A DNA stretch of 64,000 nt, taken from the NCBI GenBank assembly GCA_028753945.1, contig JAPNXP010000015.1, forward strand, positions 186,001 through 250,000, read 5' to 3'. Source of the stretch: Hexactinellida sp. DTS-2022 (taxonomy: Eukaryota; Porifera; Hexactinellida). The position numbers and the translations under genes were made by a program. This document shows, piece by piece, positions 52,541 to 62,585 of the stretch (position 1 is the first letter of the stretch; each line of letters begins with the position of its first letter). The notes under the pieces were generated by a model. That model made no database searches and was not told the DNA's origin. It saw nothing but the letters and a program-made list of their open reading frames with translations.

Positions 52541-55500
52541 TCAGTCCTTGCAGAGTTCGTATATCTGTATATACGCCTCCGAGAGAGATATCATTTCTGG
52601 CAGCAGATCGGTCACATGTAGGTCCTGTAATTCGAACCAGTGCCTTGCCCCCCTATGCTGCAGGTGGATACGGTAACTGCCGCCACTCGGCGTTCCATCG
52701 TGCACCACATTAGCCACCAGGTTATACACAGCCAGAGAATCGCTGTGCTTAGGAACGAACTCTGTTAGGTCCAACTGCTTGATTGGGAAGTTGACAATGG
52801 TAGGATTCTTCTCAGTGTAGAATATATTCTTAGTGAACCTCTTTATGTAGAGAATAAGGTAAGGAGGGAGCGTGGTTATCTCGAAACGACGGAAAACAGT
52901 CTCTTTGTTGGACCTGTATTCCTTCTGTGTTTTTGTGTCGAATTTAGTGAACAGCTCACTCAGCGACACCTAGGGCGACACAATATTGTGACGTAATACA
53001 CACAATAACACCCTATATGGACACATATGGGACCTAAAGATTGTCCCTTTATAGGAACTAATTACAGGGATTAGCTCACCTGACAAATACAGTCAGGTCT
53101 GCTTAATTAATATGAAACAATTTCGTCTGCTTAATATAAACTTCTGTTATGAACAAGCCCTATGGTCCCAAATTAATAACTTAGATAGGGTTTGTATTAA
53201 GTTGAGTTCGCTTATTATAAAGTCTCTCTATTATGAACACAATTCGATCCCTTGAATGTTCATAATTAATATACAATACCCTAACTACGCTAGTGTACCT
53301 GTGGAATGCTGTTCCTGTCCATCTCGTCGTGGAATAGGGGGGGAGGGGGCAGGTCCAGAGAGAGGTACAGGAAGGGACATTCCTCGCATTCCTCTTTCGC
53401 CTCTAGCAACAGCAGAGTCTGCGCTATGAGGTCTATTTCTACGTCATCGGGAGGGTTAACCAGTCTCTTGGAGTATATCTATTTATAGAACAGATAAATA
53501 CATACAGTATATCTATTTATAGAACAGATAAACACATAGTATATCTATTTATAGAACAGATATACACAATAGAACATGCGTCCCCAATAATCCGGAATTC
53601 GACTTAATCCGACAGAAATTTATTATCCCAATGAGTGTCGGATTAGGCAGGTTCTACTATACTCCACTTATAAGTGTTAGTTACGGTTAATAAAACATAG
53701 TTCTGGTTAATAGGACACATTTCCAGTGCCATTATAAGCCATGTAATACTCCTGTTAATACTAAGGACATATTCTACGGTCCACTACCGAATATCCTATT
53801 ACCCCCCCCCCCCTAACAACCTTAAGGTGTCCCTGGAACGTGTTGGTTACGACGGAGGGGGTCTTCTTAGAGCCCCCCAGGGCCCTGTGTAGGGAGTTAA
53901 GCAGCCAGGCAAGGAACTCTATCGCATCTCCCTGTTTGGTTATTTGGAATGTCTTACGAGACACGTGCACCACGGCCTGCAGCATTTCGTGAGGAGAGAC
54001 GTGAGCCTTGAAGTTGCGTTTGTTCCAAAGCTTCCGCATTAAGGCGCCGAACTGGGTCGCTAGGATGAACAGCTGATCCCCAGGCGGCCGCTTTATACCC
54101 GCGTAGTTGCTCTCCTAACAGAGGTGGCAAATGGTGTCGTTATAGCGTTGGTAATTTAGTTTAAAGTGTTTATTAAATAGTATCAAATAGTGTTGTTTTG
54201 ACATATTTGTTCCGGCTGCAAATTGGTTCCGCCCGGAACCAATTTGTCATAAATTGGTGTTTTAACAAATTAGTTCCGGGCTAAATTTAGAGTGTAAATC
54301 ATTTCTATGGGTTTGTCTATTCCGTAGCAAATTCGTTCCGGCTTAATTTATACTAGTAATCACACTTAGACGGTTTCCTTATGCAACTTAAGTGTATTAG
54401 TAAGTGCTACAGATTTTTCTCATTAAAGTATTTAAAATGAAATATTTAATGTGATATATGTAGTTGTAATAGTACAATGAGAATAAGTACTTCTAAATTA
54501 AGAATTTGGTAACTGATGGTCATGGAACCCACTCTACTTGGTTTGTCGCAACCTAGTGGTTTGTATCTAATAAGTAAATAATAGAATTAACTTTAGCTGT
54601 GATTGGTGAAGTGTATCGAGTTGCTAATCTAATCTTTTCCTGATTATTTTCTGTAATTCCATCATAATAATAGAATTTTCCGTCAATATAGGTTTTCAGA
54701 GTGAAATGGCCCCCTGAGAGCAAAGTGTACCCCAGTAACTTGTAGACAACTAGATTATCCTTATGTCTGATTGATAAGCTTGTTTCGATCATGCTTTCTA
54801 TTGATGACGAGTTTTCTAGATGTCCTGTTTCCAAAATAAGAATTGGGCTAGTCTTTGAAAACCTCCATCTCAGTGGCGTATCCAGGGGGGGTGCTCAGGG
54901 TGCTAGAGCACCCCCCTTAGCTGAGTGATCAAGCTCACTCAGCTAAGGCCCATCTGACTATCAGCTAATTAATAGTCAGATGGGCTTCGGTGCAGGCATA
55001 AGTTTCAATACCCATAGCACCCCCTTTAAATTCGGCCCTTAGCACCCCCCTTATGAAAATCCTGGATACGCCACTACATCTAATTTTTCTATTGTCTCGA
55101 TATCCTGTTTGCATAATTTACACCTTTGTGCAAGTAATTTGCTGTCAATACTGGTTTGGCAACTAGAGTTAAATTTTGTTATTGAAGTTAAGTCGGTCCA
55201 TTGTGAGAAAGAACCGAAACAGCTCCAACACTGAAAGTTAGAATTGTATCTGTTGTTATTTAGATTCATGTGCCGCATTAACGTAACAAAAGCGAATTCC
55301 GATCCGTAGAAATCGTATATTCCATGATTAGATTGCATATTTAATTATTTTGCGATCCAGTAACGCAATTCGTCGAATTTCTTTTGACGTATTAACGGAA
55401 AAAACTCAGCTAGTTTCCCTTCGATCGCAACATGGAGATAATCTAGTGTAGAGAAAATCGATTCGCTGTGTAGACTAATGAGGGTAATGAAGTTGTCTAT

Positions 55501-58500
55501 ACTACAAGTATTGACCAATTTCTTCCCCTCATAACTTGCACTCCATGTTGCACAAAATGCATTCAATTTTTTCTCGACTAACACATCTACGTTGGACTCT
55601 TTATCGAGGTTTTTGCGAGAGTGTTCCTTGCCTCTTTTCGCAGTAAGTAGCGACGCTTTCTTGATGAACTTCCGTTTGACTCGATGAATTTTGTTGTTTT
55701 TTAGAATATACACTATGTGAAGTTCGCCTTAACAACTTCAAACGGGCCAATCCAAGGATCTTCGACATTCGTGCCACGTTGCATTCTTTCTTTTCTGGTA
55801 TTCCAAAGCAGTACTTGGTCACCGATATTAAGTTGCACTTGAGACCTTTTATTTAATTTTAAATCATAACATCTCTTCATTTCCTTTTGCGCCTTTGTAA
55901 TATTGTCAAGAGCTTTCGGAAATGAAAATTTCTTAGCATTCTGTAGGGATTCGCAATACTGCTCAATATTATCTTTTACCATAATCGACTTGGTTTTTCC
56001 CCATAGGTATGCGGTATCTTCAAAACAAACTTCTGAAAGATTATCGGCTTCAATTGGCGTACGTGCTTTTCGTAGCCCACTCATCAATTCAAAAGCTGAA
56101 AATCCAGTGGATGGTCTCTTCCGAATATTGATTGAGAACACAACTTGTTCCAAGTAATCATGCCAGTTTTCCCGTTTTGTATCCAACATCTTCATTAGGT
56201 ATCGTTTAATAGTTTTGTTAGATGACTCATCGAGTCCATTCGTTTGAGATCGCTTCATATTTTCCATAATCCCATCCGGATAGGAAGCACTTGTTAGATA
56301 GTTATAAATTTCCTTGTATTTTTCAGGTAACATCAAAAAAGAAATGAAAAACTGATATATTTTTATCAGTGCAAATTTTTATTTATACGTACTTCTGAAC
56401 CCAAGCAAACTGTTCAAATGTGATTATGATGGTAGTGATATCTGGAAAATTGTTAATTAGGGTGGTGATTGCATAAGTGTCATGTACGAATCTGCACCTC
56501 ATTAATACAATAGTGGTTAGTGGGATAAAATAAGTTCCAGCCCCAAGTCATAAACCGTCTTACGTGTAAGACATTTCGCTCATCTCTAGATTCTCCAACC
56601 ATAAAGTTTCAAATTCATGAATTTTAAGGTCTAGTGCAACACCATGTACCCTCGGCCTCTGGGAATACGTATTATCCGAGTGTACATACTAACTGAATTA
56701 ATAGGGCTCATAGTTGTCTCGAGAATATGAGATTAAGATGCTATCAAATAGCTAATCTCGGGATTATTAATACAAGGGGAACATCTATATTATCTATATT
56801 AAAACTCTATTGTTTTTTTTTCTTTTGTTTTCCGGATTGTATTAGTGATGGGGGAATAGAAACCGTATTTATAATTGAGATAGAAAACTAACTTTCAAAT
56901 GTTATAATAGGTAAACAGTATGCTGATTTCGAATTTCGCATTTATATATTCATAATATGTATGAATATTTATTTTGTTGTTATCAAAAAATAGGTAAACA
57001 AATTGAAAAGTAAAACGAACTTAGAGTCTAGCTTCCAACGGGAATTATTGGTAAACAAGTTACAAGTATGGAAAATTGTGGAAAGGAATATTTACTAACT
57101 ATATAATCAATGGTTAGTGAGGAGTAAGGAGGAGTAAGTTTAACTTGAGGTACGTAGCACCGATCCGTCGCAAAGCGAACGAGAGCGACGTTATGATACC
57201 AGCTTAGTTCTTAAATAATAGTTTCGCCATATATAATGGTTAAGATAATGTTTGTTGTTAAATTGAAACAGCTAATAATAAGAAATATTTGAATAATCAA
57301 GACCGCGTAGCGGTTGAGTGATCGTACAATTGAGATTTTAAATATTTAGTCAATATTCTAACTGTTGTTAAGTCAATTAATTAAAAAACAGAAAACTATT
57401 AAGCAATAAAGTATTTGACCCTGGGATTTAGAAAGAATTCCCCCGGGAATCAATTCACAGAAAATATCCGGTCCCGGAATTTCTAAAATATTTGTATTTT
57501 CACTACTATTTTGCATATTTGGTTTGAGAAAGTAGTTACCTAAGTGTTGCATAAGGAAACCGTCTAAGTGTGATTACTAGTATAAATTAAGCCGGAACGA
57601 ATTTGCTACGGAATAGACAAACCCATAGAAATGATTTACACTCTAAATTTAGCCCGGAACTAATTTGTTAAAACACCAATTTATGACAAATTGGTTCCGG
57701 GCGGAACCAATTTGCAGCCGGAACAAATATGTCAAAACAGTGTCATTATAGTGACTTAATTAATTAATTAATTAAATATTATCATTTATCAAATAGTGTC
57801 TTTAAAGTGCGTTTAAGTGTAAAATAGTGTCGCTATAATGTCGCTATAGTGTCATTAAGTGTCGCTATATTATCATTAAGTTAAAGTGTCGCTAGTGGCA
57901 CACCTGAAGGAAGTAGTTTCTAATCTCTGTGACATGCGACAGACTCTGCAGAACCACGTTCATGTAGTCATTAGACTTTATGTTATTCAGCCCTGTTACG
58001 CCGGGCAGGTACAGGACCCCGGTTAGAGAGCGCGACCAAGTGTGGTCCGTGTCGAGTGTCGCCACCTCCAGAGGTGTGAACTTGGGGTCCAGCTGATGGT
58101 TTATGTCGGCTAGAGAGGTGTCGCATATCTCGTAGTTGTCAGGGAGACAGAAGAACCGCTGGGACAGCAGGTTGAGGAACACGTGGTGTTCGAACTGAAC
58201 CGAGTGGGTGTACGCGTGGGACTTTATGCCGCGACCCTAAATGTATAGGTATAATAGGGGCCGTTGTAATGTTACGGAACTATTCTAAAGGGGCCCTATT
58301 GTGTCGCTGTGCCATAATTGTGTCGCTGTGTCACAATTGTATGGAGTGTCATAATTGTGTCGCTGTGCCACAATTGTGTCGCTGTGTCACAATTGTATGG
58401 AGTGTCATAATTGTGTCGCTGATTTTAAAAAACAACAACAACAACAATATTACAAATCAACTTACTTGGAAATATTTCCCACATACCAAACAGGCATAAA

Positions 58501-58963
58501 CGTTGTTATTGCTGAGAGAAATGGAACACAGTTTCTCAAAATCAAAATCTAGGACAGCTCTGTCGATTGTGTCGAGGTAGGGACACCTTATCGCGCCACT
58601 TGAAGTGGCAGGGTCTGAGGTGTCGCTAGATTCAACTTTAGCTCGTTTGGCGCTCGGTTCCTCCGAACCACTTCCATTCCTAGTGGCAGATGTATTGTCT
58701 TTAGTGGCAGATGTGTCCTCTTTAGTGGCAGATGTGTCGTCTTTTGTGGCAGATGTGTCGTCTTTGGTGGCAGATGTGTCCTCTTTGGTGGCAGATGTGT
58801 CGTCTTTTGTGGCAGATGTGTCCTCTTTAGTGGCAGATGTGTCGTCTTTTGTGGCAGATGTGTCCTCTTTAGTGGCACATGTGTCGTCTTTTGTGGCAGA
58901 TGTGTTCACTATTGAGGTGACAACTATTCCTAATGTGTCGTCAGATAAATCGCGTTTCGACAT
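52541..58963 (-). CDS. USP39: USP39 / Sad1 spliceosome factor
   Basis: Five exons: 58963-58466, 58236-57904, 54114-53821, 53478-53299 and 52969-52541, summing to 577 codons plus a stop. A UBP-type zinc finger (RCPYLDTIDRAVLDFDFEKLC, then CLVCGKYFQGRG and HAYTH; first string cut to RCPYLDTIDRAVLDFD) precedes a USP-fold domain with NNIKSNDYMNVVLQSL where active USPs have a Cys box, so the enzyme is probably inactive as in other USP39 proteins. Strong blocks include NFKAHVSPHEMLQAVVHVS and EKNPTIVNFPI. USP39 is needed for tri-snRNP recruitment and pre-mRNA splicing. The N-terminus is an unusual seven-residue repeat. A 3.5-kb transposon sits in intron 2. Confidence 0.93.
53090..53272. repeat. CAGTCAGGTCTGC-family MITE in a USP39 intron
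   Basis: Left end TACAGTCAGGTCTGCTTA, with internal TTATGAAC words as in 22044-22237. The right end is decayed. Confidence 0.5.
54553..56336 (-). pseudogene. Broken integrase plus cysteine-protease ORF of the Ginger-like element
   Basis: The first part (56336-55713) is the end of a gypsy-type integrase core and its C-terminal domain. NGLDESSNKTIKRYL has the expected third acidic residue, and later GDQVLLWNTRKER and GPFEVVK appear. A frame change near 55713 leads to a second part with NTCSIDNFITL, which looks like a cysteine nucleophile box. A stop follows near 55345, then more coding in the same frame, a MITE, and finally GGHFTLKTY with YYYDG, a His box resembling USP or USPL1 (C98) peptidases. 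The gene is disrupted by a truncated 5' end, one frameshift, one stop and one insertion. Confidence 0.7.
54871..55076. mobile_element. MITE nested in the transposon's protease region
   Basis: 206 bp with ends CAGTGGCGTATCCAGG and CCTGGATACGCCACTA, flanked by CATCT on both sides. The ends resemble hAT-type MITEs, but the duplication seen is five bases. An internal hairpin (GCTGAGTGATCAAGCTCACTCAGC) is present at about 54920. Confidence 0.75.
58310..58420. repeat. GTGTCGCTGTGCCACAATT tandem repeat in USP39 intron 1
   Basis: Alternating GTGTCGCTGTG(C/T)CA(C/T)AATT and GTATGGAGTGTCATAATT units. Same word family (TGTCGC, GTGCCA) as other intron minisatellites in this window. Confidence 0.65.
58670..58905 (-). 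repeat. Coding 21-bp repeat in the USP39 N-terminus
   Basis: Encodes about eleven copies of TSATKDD or TSATKED. It occupies the place where many USP39 proteins have an Arg/Ser-rich tail. Confidence 0.85.
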
Positions 58964-59297
58964 CTACTCTTGAATCGATTTGCTGACTCGGTTATCTTAC
59001 AATAAAAGGCCTGACAACAAATCACATAATTGGCTACAAATTTCCATTTAAATGCATTTATTCGTTATTACATAGCCTATGGTGTATATTATTATATGGA
59101 TTATATGGTCAGTATTTTTATTATTAATTTTAAAACCCTTAACTTAATTAATGATTATTCGAATATATACGGTAGTTAATCTTAATGTCCCCAAAGGTGT
59201 TAATAATGTGGCAATACTGTTGGTAGGAAATGTAGTGCGGTTGGTGGAGCTGAAACAAGTTTACTACGAATAGTGTCATAATAATAAGAATAACACA
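58964..59297. other. Spacer between USP39 and NHL copy 2
   Basis: Divergent from USP39 and downstream of the NHL gene. From about 59130 it matches, inverted, the sequence after NHL copy 1 (about 44620-44790), including CGAATATATACGGTAGTTAA. No further gene is seen. Confidence 0.55.
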
Positions 59298-60530
59298 TTA
59301 ACTAGATAATATTATTAGCTGGTTAGGTGCATCGCAATACACAGCTACTATATTTAGATTATTAGTTAGAGCTATTCCATTCAAGTATCCTCTGTCCCCT
59401 GGTCTCTGTATGGTGTGTAGGAGTGTGCCCTCTTTGGATAGTATTTTGATATTATCAGTATCCCAGTCTCTGACTATTATGTTTTGATACGCGTCCAAAC
59501 AGAAGAAGGAAGGAATGACAAATCCCCAAGACTCAGGTTGCGTATCGAAAGAGCGTATCATATCCCCTGTGTAGGTTAACACGTGTATGGAACTACTAGT
59601 TAGCACGTACACCTCATCTGGTGTCAGTTTAACGTCACGCGGGTATTGCATTGCTCCAAGCGTTATGGATCTTTGGAAGTGTAGGGAGTCATCTAGGACT
59701 TGGATTCTGTTGTTGTAAGAATCCGCTACGAACACATCTCCGTTGGTAGAGACGGTGAGTCCGTAAGGGCAATTGAACTGTCCCACACCAGATCCCTTAC
59801 TCCCTAGGCTAGCGACGAGACGCATGTCAGCCTCTATTTTGAATCGGAACACAGCGTCTACTCCTGTGTCCGTCACGTACAGGTAGTCTCGATGGATCGC
59901 AATACCGCATGGCTGTCTCATGTCTTGGTTTGTGAAAGTATTTAGGAATTCGCCTGTCTCCGAGAAGATTGAGACTCTACAGGTAACCGCTTCAGCGACA
60001 TAAATCAGATTTGTGTTCCCATCGATAGCGACACCACGAGGATTCCTGAGCTTTCCAGGAGCATGTCCTGTCTTCCCGACAGCTACAATCGGTCTCATTT
60101 GTTCATATCGGGGTACAACGGGCACTTCTAGGGGTAGAACGGGCACCTCCTCCTCGACTACCTCTCCCACACCTGCGATCACCTGCTCCAGGTGTCCACA
60201 GGTGCCTCGGAACACCACACGTGTCTCGGGCTGGGGTACCCTCACCTCTGCTAGCTTTTGTTCTATTACGGCCAACAATTGCTCCTGGGTCTCTCTCAAT
60301 TCGTTCATTTGGAGACGAGCCTCAGTTTCGGTTTTCAGTCCGATCAGTTCTTCTTCTTTTCGCGCGCGGGCTAAGGGCCTAGCGGCTATTTGGTCGCGTG
60401 TGTCGCGGTATGTGGTTAGGAGTGCCACTCGTCGCTGCTGGACACACATAATTATGCGGTCGAACAGTTGGTTTATTTCCAACTCGACAGGGTCTACGGG
60501 GTGTATCGGGTCAGGGAATCGAACTGCCAT
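59298..60530 (-). CDS. NHL-repeat protein, copy 2
   Basis: Intronless, 410 residues, close to copy 1 over its whole length. It has an eight-residue insertion (LPLEVPVV) between the helical part and the propeller, and scattered substitutions. The start MAVRFPDPIHPVDPVELEI and the end QLIILSS are shared. It has six NHL-type repeats and no RING or B-box. The 5' flank to about 61010 and the 3' flank to about 59130 also match copy 1, so the whole gene unit was duplicated in inverted orientation about 16 kb away. Confidence 0.88.
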   Translation of the reverse strand: MAVRFPDPIHPVDPVELEINQLFDRIIMCVQQRRVALLTTYRDTRDQIAARPLARARKEEELIGLKTETEARLQMNELRETQEQLLAVIEQKLAEVRVPQPETRVVFRGTCGHLEQVIAGVGEVVEEEVPVLPLEVPVVPRYEQMRPIVAVGKTGHAPGKLRNPRGVAIDGNTNLIYVAEAVTCRVSIFSETGEFLNTFTNQDMRQPCGIAIHRDYLYVTDTGVDAVFRFKIEADMRLVASLGSKGSGVGQFNCPYGLTVSTNGDVFVADSYNNRIQVLDDSLHFQRSITLGAMQYPRDVKLTPDEVYVLTSSSIHVLTYTGDMIRSFDTQPESWGFVIPSFFCLDAYQNIIVRDWDTDNIKILSKEGTLLHTIQRPGDRGYLNGIALTNNLNIVAVYCDAPNQLIILSS

Positions 60531-61030
60531 TTTGTTATTATTTGCTAGTTAGCTAGTTAGTGCTATTGAAAGGAAAGTAGTTTGTTATTAGAATGCTATA
60601 GAGAACGTGTCTCGTATCTTATAGCAGAGCTAGGTGGTGGAACTGAGTGGAATGTGGCATCTGTTTGTGTGCCGCCTCTTCTGATGCACATGGTGACTCC
60701 ATCCAGTCAGGAATGTAGTGAAAGGAAATACTTTCATTTCAGAACTTTTGGTATCATATTTCATAGTTTCAAAAATAATTGACTTCGAGTAAATTGAGTA
60801 GTTACATATTGGTTCCTATTATAGTTCCTATTAGCCTGGCATTGTTTGTATTTACATGATAGCAGTTGGCCGCTATGGGACAATGTAACCGGAACTAACG
60901 TGTCCCATGGGTCGACTCTCAAATCTAAATAGTTCCAATTACAACACCATAGTAGTTATTGACAAACAGTATGATTGGGTCTATAAATAAATGTGCCTTA
61001 TTAAGTATCACATTTTCACACCTTAGCTAG
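60531..61030. other. Divergent promoter region, NHL copy 2 / WD40 gene
   Basis: Inverted match to 42960-43408 upstream of NHL copy 1. It holds the NHL promoter and, at its right end, the start region of the LisH/WD40 gene. The match ends near the ATG at 61031, so the duplicated block abuts that gene. Confidence 0.6.
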
Positions 61031-62425
61031 ATGGATAGTTTGGAGAAGTCACGATTGGTGGCGCAGTTCCTCTTTGAGCACCATTACAAAACCACTTTGG
61101 ACGCTTTTCTCAAAGAAAGTGGCACAGGATTTGTGGCAGAAAGTATGATCCACAAAACCGGTGAATTAGACCTAATATTGGACGAGCACTATTTGCAAAG
61201 TGTCAAACTGAAATCCCTAATTTCCATATTTGAGAGATTTCCGAAAGGCGACACGCAAAAGCACAAACTACCTTCCCGCATTTTGTGGCAGATCGGCGAC
61301 CTCACAGGTGGCAAAAATGTAATTGTGTCGCGCATGCGTCCTGATGGGACACTTTTCGTGTGTCCCTCTGATAGTTTGTTGCATAAGTTGTCGCTAAGTG
61401 GCGAGCTAGATAAACTTCCACTTGACATTGTGGAAACTATAGGGAAAGATACACCCATTAATACGCCACTTATAAAGCCACTAACACCTATTCCAACCAC
61501 TTATGCCATCCACAAAGGCGCCATATTAAGCTTAGACTTCCATCCGTGCCACCCCGACATAATTGTGTCGAGCTCCATGGACCGAAGTGTCGCGATTGTG
61601 GACACTTTTCTTGAGCCAGATGACACTTCTCTGATAAAGCAGACTTTCACAGACCACTCGAAATACGTGGTCTCTGTTAGGTGGTCCCCAAGTGGCTCCT
61701 ATTTTGCGAGTGTCGGATACGATTCGGAACTGAATGTGTATTTTGGTTCCATTAGCGACACACGCGACACAAACTACAAAAAGGTGTTTAGCGAGACACA
61801 CAAAGGCGCCATCGAAGGATTGGCATTTGCCAAAGACCAAGATTTGATGGCGACATGTTGTCGCGAAGACCACTTGATCCACTTGTATAAGATGGCACAG
61901 CCACCCGGTAAGTTAGGGACACATTTATTAAGTGGCAGGTTATGACACATTTATTAAGTGGCAGGTTATGACACATTGTGTCTTCTAGGTGGCACAGCGG
62001 ACACATTTCAAGGTGGCATAAGTAAAGTGCAACAAATCAACATCAATTTAACTGGAGACGACTTTATATCGATGACACCAATGGATGTGTCGTTTAGCCC
62101 GGACACCAAACACCTTTTGGTGTCCACTGACAAAGACAAACTTCTGATTTTATCTGTCGAAAGTGGCGAGGTGGTCACCACGGTATATGGCGCCTCAAGT
62201 GACGGCTTTTCGCAACCGAAAAACAGCTGGCACGACAGCTGTGCCTATATTTATGGAACTTCTGAGGATAATACGATCTGCGTTTGGGAAGTGGTCACTC
62301 AGAAAATTGTGTCCAAATTAGAGGGACACAATGGGCGAATCAGAGACCTCCAAATTGTGTCCTACAAGGGGCGACCACTTATCGTCACGGGCGCTTTTGA
62401 CGCCTCTGTCTGTATATGGTGTTAG
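61031..62425 (+). CDS. LisH-motif WD40 repeat protein
   Basis: Two exons, 61031-61907 and 61989-62425, giving 437 codons plus a stop. The N-terminus EKSRLVAQFLFEHHYKTTLDAFLKE is a LisH-type dimerisation motif. From about residue 155 WD40 repeats follow, for example GAILSLDFHPCHPDIIVSSS, HSKYVVSVRWSPSGSYFASV and HNGRIRDLQIVSYKGRPLIV. The fold suggests a scaffold with a beta propeller. I do not recognise the specific orthologue. The intron is 81 bp with repeated TTATTAAGTGGCAGG. Confidence 0.85.
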
Positions 62426-62585
62426 GTACTATATTTAGTTTGTCTATAAATAGAATAGGTGTTTATTTCGTATATAATTATGTGTGTATTAGTGACCAAT
62501 TTATTTCGTATATAATTATGTGTATTATTTAGTGACCAATCAATTTATACCCTGGACATCCCATTATCTCTATTAGCGAATTTTA

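Larger units (their letters stand above)
54194..57739. mobile_element. Ginger-like DNA transposon in USP39 intron 2
   Basis: 3546 bp with long near-perfect inverted ends of roughly 195 bp, beginning TGTTTTGACATATTTGTTCC. An exact 4-bp duplication GTGT flanks it (54190-54193 and 57740-57743). TGT...ACA ends with a 4-bp duplication and a gypsy-like integrase fit the Ginger group of DNA transposons. Coding remnants lie at 54553-56336 on the minus strand. The region 56337-57540 is AT-rich without a recognised domain, so the N-terminal integrase part is missing. The element is non-autonomous. Confidence 0.85.

Noticed and set aside
52327-52713. Plus-strand ORF overlapping the USP39 last exon
   Set aside because: It is the antisense of a well-matched USP39 exon and begins in a MITE.
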